Positions 53,954 to 64,000 of a stretch of DNA of 64,000 nt are shown piece by piece; positions within the stretch are counted from its first letter, which is position 1, and every line of letters begins with the position of its first letter. The stretch is from Chamaecrista fasciculata (Eukaryota > Streptophyta > Magnoliopsida > Fabales > Fabaceae). The position numbers were made by a program, and so were the translations under genes. The notes under the pieces were generated by a model. It saw nothing but the letters and a program-made list of their open reading frames with translations, searched no databases and was not told the origin of the DNA. The stretch is from assembly GCA_003254925.1 (NCBI GenBank), contig QANZ01055349.1, forward strand, positions 1-64,000, given 5' to 3'.

Positions 53954-55630
53954 GGCCAAAGTGCGAATTTGGTCTTATAATTTTGCTTCAAGTCCCAAAT
54001 CAGTCATTTCTTTTGTCTCACTTTTGGTCCCATATGATTTAAAAACCTCTCACTATTAGTCCTTCGTTCATTTAAATTACAGTTTAGTCTTGAAAACTTC
54101 AAGTCTCTTTCACTTTAATCCATGACTATCAAAATGAAAGTGAAAGAGCATCCCTGAAGATTCTCCAACCTTACATCTTGATCCCTAATCCATAAATTCT
54201 TCATGAAATAGAATAGAAATGCAAAAACAACACAAATTAAAGCAAAATGACAGAAGGACCAAAACTGAAAATGCAATAAATTTAAAACCTACTAGAAAAT
54301 GCCCCAAACTCGCTGAAAAATGTACGAAAATCGCCGAAAAACTTAAGAACTCATCCAAAAACTCCAATCCTCATTGAAATCTCACTCAAATAATCGCCCT
54401 CAAATACGTTAAGAAAGAATTTTCGAAAATCCAAACTTTCTGATATCACCTCCCTCCTCAAAAAGTTTGGATTTTCGAAAATTCTTTCGTAAAGCACTTG
54501 AGGGCAATTATTTGTAGGGATGTCAAAATGGGCCTAGGCCCGGCCCGACTCGCCCACTAAATGGGCGGGCTTGGGCATCAAAAAATAGGCCCGTTTAACA
54601 AATGGGCCTATATGGGGTGGCCCGTTTAGCCCGTAAGGGCAGACCACCTGCATATTTTTAAAATTTTATAAATATAATTATTTTGAAGATATTTTATATA
54701 TATTTTGTATAAATTTTTATCTAAATATTATTATTTATATGTTATCCTCTCATATTAATTTTAAAATTATATAATTTTTCAAAAGACAAATCAATTTTTA
54801 GTAATAAAAAATAATTTCATATATATTTTGTTTAATTATAGAATTAAATAATTATGTATTAATAATTAAAATATAAATAAAATTAAAAATATTGTTATTA
54901 ATTTACAAATTTGATTGTATTTTTGTCTATTTTACATTATATTATTATTATTATAATATATTTTAATTTAAAAAAAATTAGTGTTGGCCCGCGGGCCGGC
55001 CCGTTTAACCCGCAGGCCAACGCGGGCGGGCTTGGGCATCCAAAATGGAGCCCATTTATAAACGGGCCAGCCCGCCCCAGCCCATGTAAAGAGAGGCCCG
55101 TAGCGGGCTTGGGCGGGCCGGCTCGTTTTGACACCCCTAATTATTTGAGTAAGATTTCAGTGAGGATTGGGGTTTTTGGATGAGTTCTTGAGCTTTGCGG
55201 CAATTTCCATACGTTTTCCGACGAGTTTGGGGCATTTTTCGGTGGATTTAAATGTTTTGCATTTTCAATTTTGGTCCCATTGTCATTTGTTTTAATTTGT
55301 GTTGTTTTTGCATTTTTATTCTATTTCATGAAGAATTCATAGATTAGGGACCAAGATGTAAGATTTGAGAATCTTCAAGAATGCTCTTTCACTTTTCATT
55401 TTTATAGTCAGGGACTTGAAGTTTTTAGGACTAAACTATAATTTAAAATGGACGGAGGACTAACGATGAGAGGTTTTCAAAACATATGAGACCAAAAGTG
55501 AGACAAAAAAAGATATAGGACTGATTTGGGACCTGAAGCAAAGATACAAGACTAAATTCGAGACAAAAAAAGATATAAAACTGATTTGAGACCTACCGCA
55601 AAGTTACATGACCAAATTCGCACTTTAACC
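53954..55630. mobile_element. Large Mutator-like foldback element with 9-bp target duplication
   Basis: Arms of about 480-550 bp are inverted copies (left start GGCCAAAGTGCGAATTTGGTC; right end GACCAAATTCGCACTTTAACC). A perfect 9-bp duplication TTTATATTT lies at 53945-53953 and 55631-55639. A hAT MITE has inserted into the loop, so the original element was about 1.04 kb. No transposase was seen. Confidence 0.92.
54515..55139. mobile_element. hAT-type MITE nested in the foldback element
   Basis: A 625-bp element with terminal inverted repeats TAGGGATGTCAAAA / TTTTGACACCCCTA and GC-rich subterminal GGGCCGGCCCG-type repeats. It is flanked by a perfect 8-bp duplication ATTATTTG (54507-54514 and 55140-55147). 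The 8-bp duplication and the TAGGG ends fit the hAT superfamily. The middle is AT-rich and non-coding. Confidence 0.92.
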
Positions 55631-55639
55631 TTTATATTT

Positions 55640-56795
55640 TTATAAAAAGTTTAATCATTAGTTTCACGTTAAATTTTGTCTATCTCCTACCGTTAAATGT
55701 GGTGTGAACTGACTTGAAAGTTAGAATAGTGATAAAACTCAAGTGGCCAAGTAAGATAAGATAGACTAAAATTTCGTTTCATATCTTTTTAAAATGTTTC
55801 AAATTTAGTCCTATATTTTTTAAAAATATTTCAAATATGGTCTCGTATCTAACACATTGGGTGAATTGGATTTTCTTCAAACATTACCGCAAACTATGTT
55901 CTTAATTTTAGAAAGATACGTGACGACATTCTATACATTTTTGAAAGATATGAGATTAAAATTGTGCAAGTAGAAATATATGGGATCAAAATTGAGTCTA
56001 TTTCATCCCACTTGACTAGTCAGCTTTTTCTCTATTTCAAGTAAATTGTTAACTTTACATTTAACAAAAGAAAATGGATAGAATTCAATGTGAGATTGAC
56101 CCCGAAACTTTTTATAAAGTTATGGAACTCATACAACAAATAAAAAAAAAGATAATGACTCAATTTACAATCTAACTAAAAGATAAGATCAAAATTACAC
56201 TTTGCCCTATATTTTATAATTGTTTATTTTGGTTCTAAAATAATTAGTATGGTTATATCTTTTTTTATTTTAAATTTAAATATGACAAAGTTAGAGTTGT
56301 AAGTTATTTTTTATGAATATTTTTCTATTCAATTAAGATAGTCAACAAACAAGGTTAAATCAAATTTGAAAAGTTAATCATTAATTTCACATTCAAACAA
56401 GTAAAATTGGTTATATATTTCTTGTTTTTAATCTTCATAAAACAAGTTTGAAGTTACAAATTATTCTTAATATATATTTTTTCTCTATCTAATTGGACCG
56501 TCAACAAATAAAATCAAATCAAGTATGAAAGTGAATTTGAAACCAAATTTTGTTAATGTCACTATAATTAGTCATAAAAAATAATTTATTAATTTCATAT
56601 CCTGAAAGTTTTAAATACATAATATTTCAAGAACTTAATCATGTCATTGTGTAGCTTTTAAACTTGAATTTTATTTTTAGTATGGCGACTTGATTTTATT
56701 TTTTAATTTATTAGAGTATTCCCCACCTATATGCACTTAAACGAGACTAATTGGTAAAGCTTTTTCTTTTTTCCGTTAAATTATCAGCGATCAAA
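55640..56795. other. AT-rich spacer with decayed foldback-type repeats
   Basis: This contains phrases such as TTTCAAATTTAGTCC and GATCAAAATTACACTTTGCCC that look like degraded arms of the same MULE family. No intact ends or duplication can be shown. No gene was seen. Confidence 0.5.
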
Positions 56796-56805
56796 TTTAT
56801 TCTGA

Positions 56806-57343
56806 GGTCAAAGGGTTATTTTAGTCCAAAACATATATCTTAATGTTCATTTTGGTCTATTATGTTTCAAAATATTCAAATTAGTCTTAAATATTGGCAA
56901 AATGATTCATTTTGGTCCTAAATATTGCTAAAATGTTTCATTTTGGTCCCAAACTATTGAATTTGATCATATTCATCTCATCTCTTATTTCAAGTCCAAA
57001 TGACTTATTAAGAGGAACTCTAACTCTGAATTTCGTCCTATTCGAATTTGAAACGAGAGATATGTAATCAACTTTACTTGTTTAGCCATGAAACAAGAAG
57101 TACACTTTTAGGATCGATTTGACCTTATTTGTTAACGGCCCCAACTGGATAAAGAAAGTATTCTTTGAGAACAATATGTAGCTCTAAACTTGTCACGTTT
57201 GAACTTGAAATAAGCCATATTCAATAGTTGAGACCAAAATGAAACATTTTGCAAACACTTGGAACCAATTTGAACATTTTGAAACATAATGGACCAAAAT
57301 GAACATTAGGGCATACATTTAGGACCAAAATGACTCTTTAACC
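56806..57343. mobile_element. Mutator-like foldback MITE with 10-bp target duplication
   Basis: A 538-bp element with inverted arms (left GGTCAAAGGGTTATTTTAGTCC; right, complemented, GGTTAAAGAGTCATTTTGGTCC). It is flanked by a perfect 10-bp duplication TTTATTCTGA (56796-56805 and 57344-57353). It ends about 200 bp upstream of the proposed start of the ENT-domain gene. Confidence 0.92.
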
Positions 57344-57547
57344 TTTATTCTGATGGTTAACTCTTGATTTTGTTTTTAGGCATTTATTAATTATAATTGA
57401 AATACTGAAAAGACAACAAATTAAAAGTGCGAGTTCCTCGCGTCAAGAGGGGGAAGGCATTGATTTAGGGTGTAAATGTGTGAGATGTCCGTAAAGCTCA
57501 AGTAAGCGAGAAGATCAAGAAACGAGGTCACTGAAGCTAATGCTGTA

Positions 57548-59447
57548 ATGGACTTCACTTGGACAAAGCACGACGCCATTGGTAAGTATATTTCATTCCT
57601 CTTCTTCGTTTTCCATTTTTCTCTTCTCAGTTTAGTTTGGTAAGTATATTTCATTCCTGGTATTCTTCGAGTTTATCGCACTGTCTGCTTGGTCACATAG
57701 GAAATGCGGGAGTGGGGTAATAGTAATAGCCTCTATTAAAATGGTTTTGGTCCTTGAAGTCTCTCTCTGTTTACGTGGGACCCAAAGGGTAAAATGTCGA
57801 TGAAAGGATTAAGTAATGGAAATGGGAATTTTTAACATCAAGAGGGCCCGGGCTAAGCTTCTTAGAGTGATTTAGTGGGTCTAATATTATTTGTTTTTAA
57901 TGTTGGTCACTGGATTTGTCATCAAGAATCCAGACAACTCATAAGTACTGTCGGCAACAGTATAAATCACTCCCTCTAGGTTTTCTTTAGTCTTAAAAGA
58001 ATTAATTTGAGGCATTGTAAGAACGATCCATACACTTGCCGACAGTACTTGTGTGCTGTCGGGATTCTTGATCTCTTATCCAACTTTATAAAGCGGAAAC
58101 ATCTTTTTATTAATAGTAATATAATTATAATCCTGAAAATATAATAAATTGGGATGTCAGAACACATGTGGTTGTAAACTCATTCCATATATTGTACCTC
58201 AAGTAAAGCAATGCTTGGGGAGATAAGTTGTGGGTCGTACTATGCTTGAAATATTGTTCAAATTCAAGTTATCCATCGTGTGCTGGAACCCCTGGATGCT
58301 CTCTTGAGGAAGATAAAACCTTAAGTTGGAAGCTTATAAATTTGAGAGTCACCCTTTGTATGTATTTTTTTTGCATGTGTAGGTTGTCCGTTAACTTCTC
58401 TATTTGCATAAATAAATAAATTAGCCATATTCTTCTAGGGTATCTACTGCAAAAAAATAGAAAGCGTTAGATTATATTTAATGGAGAACTAAAACTAATA
58501 TTTGCACTCATTCCATGTGAAGACTCGGGAACCGTTTGGTAAATAATGTAGAAACCGTTTGGCACATATTATGTGCATCCCTTGGTATATTGATTGTTGA
58601 TACTATAGTATAGGATACCAAGATATAAGATACCATAAATTTTAAGATTCTCATGTTTGGTATGACAATTGAAGTTGTCATAGAAAAGATATACTTGGTA
58701 TTTCTTAAAAGTCACAGCTAAACGTGGTGTGATGTAAGATCCCTATAGTTTTTGGGTCGTATGAGATGCCACCTCAAATGGTGTTATGCTATGCCTCCTA
58801 GTATCTGGGATAACATCAAACATCTTAGATGCTGCACATTCTAGCTACTTGGTTTAAGATGATGATGTACCAAACACCTCATTAGCGCACTCTCTAAAGT
58901 CATATCACATAACTCCTTCTATGCCAAAGTACATTGTAGGTTGATGAGTGTACTCATAAATACAATTACTTTCTAATCCTATATATGAGTGCTTTATGTG
59001 ATCATGGTTTGAGAGAATGTTATTGACTTCAGAACGTCATGGGAGAAGGGAGCTAATGAACTTGGAGCAATATATTCACTGCCTGGAGATTGAGGCTTAC
59101 AGTGCTGTTTTAAAAGCTTTCCACGCTCAGTCAGATCTTTTGACTTGGGTAAATATCAATCATTAACCTTTTATCTGTGATTTTGCCCCCTATTAACTAT
59201 TAAGTGTACTCTTGCAGTTCTTCTCTTTACATGTAAGGTATCTGCTGAAACATGTTTGTACCTGCAGGGCAAAGAGGGGCTTATGACTGATCTGCGAAAG
59301 GAACTAAATATCACAGATATAGAACATGGAAAAACCCTAATTGCAGTCAATTCGGATGAGTCAGTTAAAAGGATAAGGTATTTGCATAATTTTATGTTCG
59401 TACTGTATCTTGCTGTACCAATTGTGAGGATCTTATTTTTCCTATTA

Positions 59448-59521
<74 letters not shown>

Positions 59522-62500
59522 CTATTTTTTTTTTATTGACGAACAATTTGTCCAAATTTTTATGATAATGCAGAATGTGTATGCTATTTTTACTCTTTAC
59601 GTTTTGTGATGCAGGGAGCAGAGAAAACTGGCATCTCATGCTGAAAATTATGTTAAAGTCAATAATCCTGAATATGCTTCTGGTTCAATGCAAAACTCTT
59701 CAATCATAATGAAGACGTCATCCCCTGTTGCATATATTCCTCAAAAGAACAAGTCACACTGCCAATCTTTGGCTTCTATTCCTTTTTCTTCTTCAATGCC
59801 TGTGAGTAGGAGTGAAGTATCGTAAAAGTTGTTTATCTTATTTCATTTCTGAGTTATTGTAACGATCAATTGTCATACTGCTGACAAAGGAAAAATTTCT
59901 AGTCACTGCATGTCTTGAGAATCGGCCATTCTTATTTTTGCTTGGGCATTCATGTTATCTCCTTAACTAAATGATGATAGTTTCCTTTAGGACAAAAAAA
60001 AAGAAAAAAGAATTACCCTCAAAATGTAGTGGAATTGGTTGAATTCAACTAGGGGTTTATATTGAAGGTATCAATTCAATTTATGCATAAATAATTTTTA
60101 ATGTACTTAAAGTATGTATGTATATATCATAATGGAATGCATCTGTCGTTTTGGAACCTAGAAAACTACATATGTGGCAAAATATTTGATAAGCAACCAT
60201 TGTACTAGTTCTTATTTTGCAATTGGATCTGTCTTTAGTTAATTTTTTTTCTTGGAAATTGGGTGGATATATCTTGTACAAGCCCATCTGCCATCTGCTT
60301 TCTGGAGCATTATGGATAGTTTATACTGTCTTTTATCTTTCATCAGTTATTTGATAATAACAATCAAACCATTGTTGTAATTTAGCAACCTTTCCATGCC
60401 AGCCAAATTTCAAAGATGATCGAAAGAATACTGAATCAGCCATGTTACCGCCTAGAGGGAGGGTGATTAAAGTGAAACATCAACCAAAGAAGGGCTTTCA
60501 GACATCTGATTTGGGCAACTTAAAGGATAGATCAGATTTAATTAAGATGCATGCAACAGAAAGGGTTATTCTTGATGTAAGGCAAAAGCTTAGTTTGTAT
60601 CTATTTTGCTTGTCTTTATGTTACTTTGATCTTTCCTGAACTTTTGAATATCTGATAAATAAAATTGGCTGTTCTTGCAACTCGTGGATGTGGAAGAGAC
60701 TACCATAAAATACACTTTGTTGCAGGAGCAGCCTAGTCTGAATGCTGATGGCTAACACTATCTGAATGTAAAACCTACTGCAGCTTAGTACCTGATAACT
60801 TTGTTAATATGTAGAATACGGCTGCGGTATGTTAAACAATTATGGATTGTTACTGTAGGAAGCCATTACCATGTTTAGAATTTTGGAATAGTGACAAAGA
60901 AAATGATATTAGCCTCAAGAACTGATTGGGGGAAAATAGGTAGTCAATGTGAAAGAGCAGCCGTCCACTATATATAGAAACTAGATGCACTGATAAAAGC
61001 TCTGTATATGCACAAATTAAAAATATTAATCTAGAAACCATAAAAACTCTTCGAGATACTAATAAAAAAGTTCAGATGTAAATCTCTTATTCTCCAGTAT
61101 ATTGTAGCCAAGAAACTTAGGAGGTTACTTGTTATGGTTCTTCATTTGCATCAGATAATCTTCTACGCCTGTCTCATCAAGTGGAACTTGTTGGCCTGTG
61201 AGCCGAGGTAGCATTTATGTCTTTTGATGATGTTGGGCCTGGGATTGACCTATGTGTCCGTGCCTAATGATTTTAAACGAAGGCTGTCTCTTTCTATTGT
61301 TGGAGCTTTCTTCGGTTACTTCTCTAGTGAGCTGATGATTATGAAACTTGTGAATGCTTATCAGAATGGAAGAACAGGGTTTTTGGATAGAGAGTGATCC
61401 AAGTTATCTAAGAGAGAGGGAGAGAGAGGTAATCGTCGCTCCCCCAAGAAGTGCCTTCTATATTTGAAATTTGTGGGGTTTCTAAGCACCAAGTGGCATC
61501 ATGACTTTACCATGAGAGGCAGTTGAAACTGTAAAACAGATTAAGCCATGGAATTGTAATTAATTTTGTTTAATTGATTTCTTTCTGTTGGACTGCTTTG
61601 ATTATAAGATAAGCATGGACTTGGTCTGTTTACCACATTTTGCATTACCTGGTAATTCTAGGTTTATGCAAAGCCCAGTTTGGTCAGTTGCATGTTTTTT
61701 TCTCTCCCCCTTTTGCTTGGTATAATATGCTTTCAATTTGGAGAGTAGAAGGGTGTGCGTATTAGTCCATTGGATCTCTTCCCGGAGCTTGGATGCTTTT
61801 TAGTAATTAATCGTTTTTTAATGGCACAATTGAAGGAAATAATCCTGGCTTTCCTCTTTTGTCCTCTCTTTTTCCTTTTCTGGGAATCTTCGCCGAGATC
61901 TTTTACTTGTGCAGTGAATCAAGTTGTGGTATATCTGGAAGCTAAATTTTGTGTTTCCATCCAAGGCCGGTAACTAGATTTTATTTTTGTTGTTTTTTTT
62001 TATTCCTCCCAAGTTCCTTTAGGTTTTAGTTTTGCCGTGATGAAATGAAGTTGATCTCTGCAATAAGTTGTTGGAAGCTTTCTCATACTTAGCAATCAAC
62101 TTACCTTATCTTGTATTCCATTGTTCAAACAACCCTCAATTCCCTTTTCCGAGTGATGCTAGATTTATAGGTTATCACTGAAAAATGGATGGCTTTGGAA
62201 ATGAGGTATATGTTGTAAGCTAGGACAGTTCATGTTTTTTCCTTGCATTTTTTTTTTGGCCAAATTTGGAATTTCAGGATTGTGAACTTTGGCTAAATAA
62301 AGCATGGTGATTTAACACAACAAAGATTTCTATATTATTGCATCTTTGTTTTTAAATTTTGTTATCTTCTGGACTATATTAAACATAATGCTTGGTTTCC
62401 TTTTGATTGTTTCCTATATGGTTCATGTATTTATGCCTACAAAGTGAATTTCTGTAGTCTCCTAAGGTGGGTGCTCCAACTATCATTCTTGTGTTAAGTT

Positions 62501-62983
62501 GCTGAATTTATTTTGTCTTTAGTAATCAATGAGATATACTGTAATTACTGGTCTCATTTCAATTTATAAATTCCTTACCTTTGGCAGGTTGAGAAGATGC
62601 TCTTCAATGGAGAGAACCCTGATCCCGTAGTGGTTGAGAAAGCTATTTTGACTCTTAGGGTAACTTCTGTCCTGTTGAGATGCATTTGAGTTACCTTGAA
62701 TGTTTATCCTCTGGCATATTTTTATTGATAGTATATTATTATGTCACTATTTTTTTTTTCTAGGAACAAGAAAGGGCTATACTTGAAGCACTTGCTAAAC
62801 TGACCAATGTGCTTGAGAGGCGTAAGGATATTTTTTTCCCTGATATTCATTCACCTTGGTTTTCCTCTTGAACTTGTTTATGAATTATATGGGCAATTAT
62901 TTGCTTTTCCAGATGATCCTTCTGCTGAGATGCGACATTACCCTATCCCTAGGGATATTTCAGGGCTACGAACAAGAAAATGA
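57548..62983 (+). CDS. ENT (EMSY N-terminal) domain-containing protein
   Basis: Eight exons: 57548-57581, 59033-59148, 59268-59377, 59615-59801, 60403-60576, 62588-62659, 62764-62821 and 62913-62983. All junctions are GT-AG; the total is 822 bp (273 aa). The ENT domain spans about residues 25-95 (IEAYSAVLKAFHAQSDLLTW, EGLMTDLRKELNITDIEH, then a helix ending KRIREQRK). A low-complexity Ser-rich part and a basic RGRVIKVKHQPKK segment follow. A C-terminal helix (LREQERAILEALAKLTNVLER) is probably a coiled coil. ENT domains form helical dimers in EMSY and plant EMSY-like nuclear regulators; the Tudor/Agenet part of EMSY-like proteins is absent here. The first exon (MDFTWTKHDAI) is less certain: the protein could begin at the Met in exon 2 near 59066. 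The role is presumably chromatin-related (inference). Confidence 0.85.
59448..59520. repeat. (TTA)n trinucleotide microsatellite in an ENT-gene intron
   Basis: About 24 tandem TTA units within intron 3 of the ENT-domain gene, 70 bp downstream of its donor site. Open frames made only of Asn or Ile codons across it are not genes. Confidence 0.97.
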
Positions 62984-64000
62984 TGGTTTCTGTGGATAAA
63001 TAGGTTGGTCTGGAGTGAGAATTTCTGTCAGATTCATGTGATTAGGATGAAGATTTCCCTGCATAACGATGTAAATTTTGATTGGCATAGATTTGATCAT
63101 TTTCACTCTGGTTGTAAATAGTAAGACAAAGATTTGATGCCTAGTTTTCAGTTGTTGCATTCATTCAGGATGTAGTTTGTTAAGAGGTAAAGCCTTTAAC
63201 TTTTCAGCTAGTAGTAGAATGTTGAAAGAGATGAACAGTTTATTCTGACTTCTTTAACCATGAGTGTCTAGTTATACTAAATCCAAAAGCTTGGTTATGG
63301 GAAGAAATCTCTAGGCATTCATCAGGGAAGAAAGATGATGTCCTTTCTCTTGTGGTCCATGACCACACACCATACTATCTTCAATTATACACACAACCCT
63401 TTCTAATTCAATTTGAATCTTTTATAGTACACTATAGGTGAAGTGCAAAGAGAGAAAGGAACATGTAGAGAGAGAAAGTGGATCTTAGTGACATTTTCTC
63501 TTTCTAACCTATTCCTATCTCTCAAGGCTATACTCATAAAGTGTTATAGAGGATCCTAATTGCTTTCTGATGAGTATATTAATGATGGTACGTGAACTGC
63601 AAGGCTTGTTTGATGTGTGGTGGACTGGTGGTATCTATTGTAAATTTATGAGAATGAGATTGCACTAAGGCAAAAACAAATAATATATAATGATAAGAAG
63701 AAAAATCTAATATAAGGAGGTGTCTCTATTGAGTTTCGAAGAAATTTCGATTTTTGTCTTCATTGAATTAAATCAAATTATGCTCCATATTCGCTTGTTT
63801 TTTTTTTTTAAAAAAGAATCGAGAAATAACAATAAATGCCCAAGTTAAATAAAATCATAAAAGCGTTATGTTTCCATCAAGTCGATTTTTATATTATAGA
63901 ATATAGACAATGTTTAAGGCTTTATGCTCAAAGAAATCACCCAGTTTTAAAATGGCCCATTCTAGTAATAATTAGAAAACCTACTTATGAATCCTGAATG
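62984..64000. other. Downstream region of the ENT gene
   Basis: The 3' UTR and then AT-rich spacer with GAGAGA-like stretches at 63430-63490. No further gene or repeat with clear borders was seen. Confidence 0.5.

Noticed and set aside
54937-55183. Gly/Pro/Ala-rich open frames on both strands
   Set aside because: They are translations of the GC-rich terminal repeats of the hAT MITE.
59445-59639. A minus-strand poly-Asn protein
   Set aside because: It is a translation of the (TTA)n microsatellite.
60367-60403. An earlier acceptor (TTTAG) for ENT-gene exon 5
   Set aside because: It puts the exon into a frame that stops after about 28 codons. The acceptor ending at 60402 keeps the frame open through to the C-terminal helix.

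Overview
This is a eudicot plant nuclear window. It has long AT-rich introns, plant-specific exon layouts, an organellar valyl-tRNA synthetase with a transit peptide, a vacuolar-type CAT transporter, and dense plant transposons. The species cannot be told from the sequence. The left 27 kb is nested transposons; the right 37 kb is genic, with small DNA elements in the introns and spacers.

1-16812: a minus-strand Ty3/gypsy-like element lacking pol. Its primer site is near 15990, its polypurine tract near 220, and it has partial LTRs at both ends. A 12-kb Ty1/copia element (1536-13556, 5-bp target duplication) sits inside it. The copia 3' LTR was itself hit by a solo LTR of a related family (9249-11341) and by a small unclassified insertion. 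The first 40 bases are the end of another copia LTR. All of these are fossils.

16813-26538: a CACTA (En/Spm) transposon. It has CACTA termini, GCGACGG subterminal repeats and one apparently intact seven-exon Ptta-type gene (489 codons). I see no tnp2 transposase. Pieces of host genes lie inside: the last two exons of a GH1 beta-glucosidase (antisense in the Ptta gene's big intron), two exons of a YABBY factor, and a LINE piece. The two ends lack a matching target duplication and two single Ns lie exactly 6000 bp apart, so the assembly here may be composite.

26539-64000: four host genes were modelled exon by exon. They are a cationic amino acid transporter (+, 14 exons, 642 aa), organellar valyl-tRNA synthetase (+, 27 exons, 970 aa, one GC-AG intron), a small plant membrane protein of unknown function (-, 3 exons, 169 aa), and an ENT-domain protein (+, 8 exons, 273 aa). 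They are ordinary neighbours with no shared pathway.

Small DNA elements crowd 51.9-57.4 kb. At least three Mutator-like foldback elements have perfect 9-10 bp target duplications. A fourth, Pack-MULE-like, carries a splicing-factor-1 fragment inside an intron. A hAT MITE (8-bp duplication) is nested in one of them. I found no wholly new system; the most interesting material is this gene-fragment capture and nesting.
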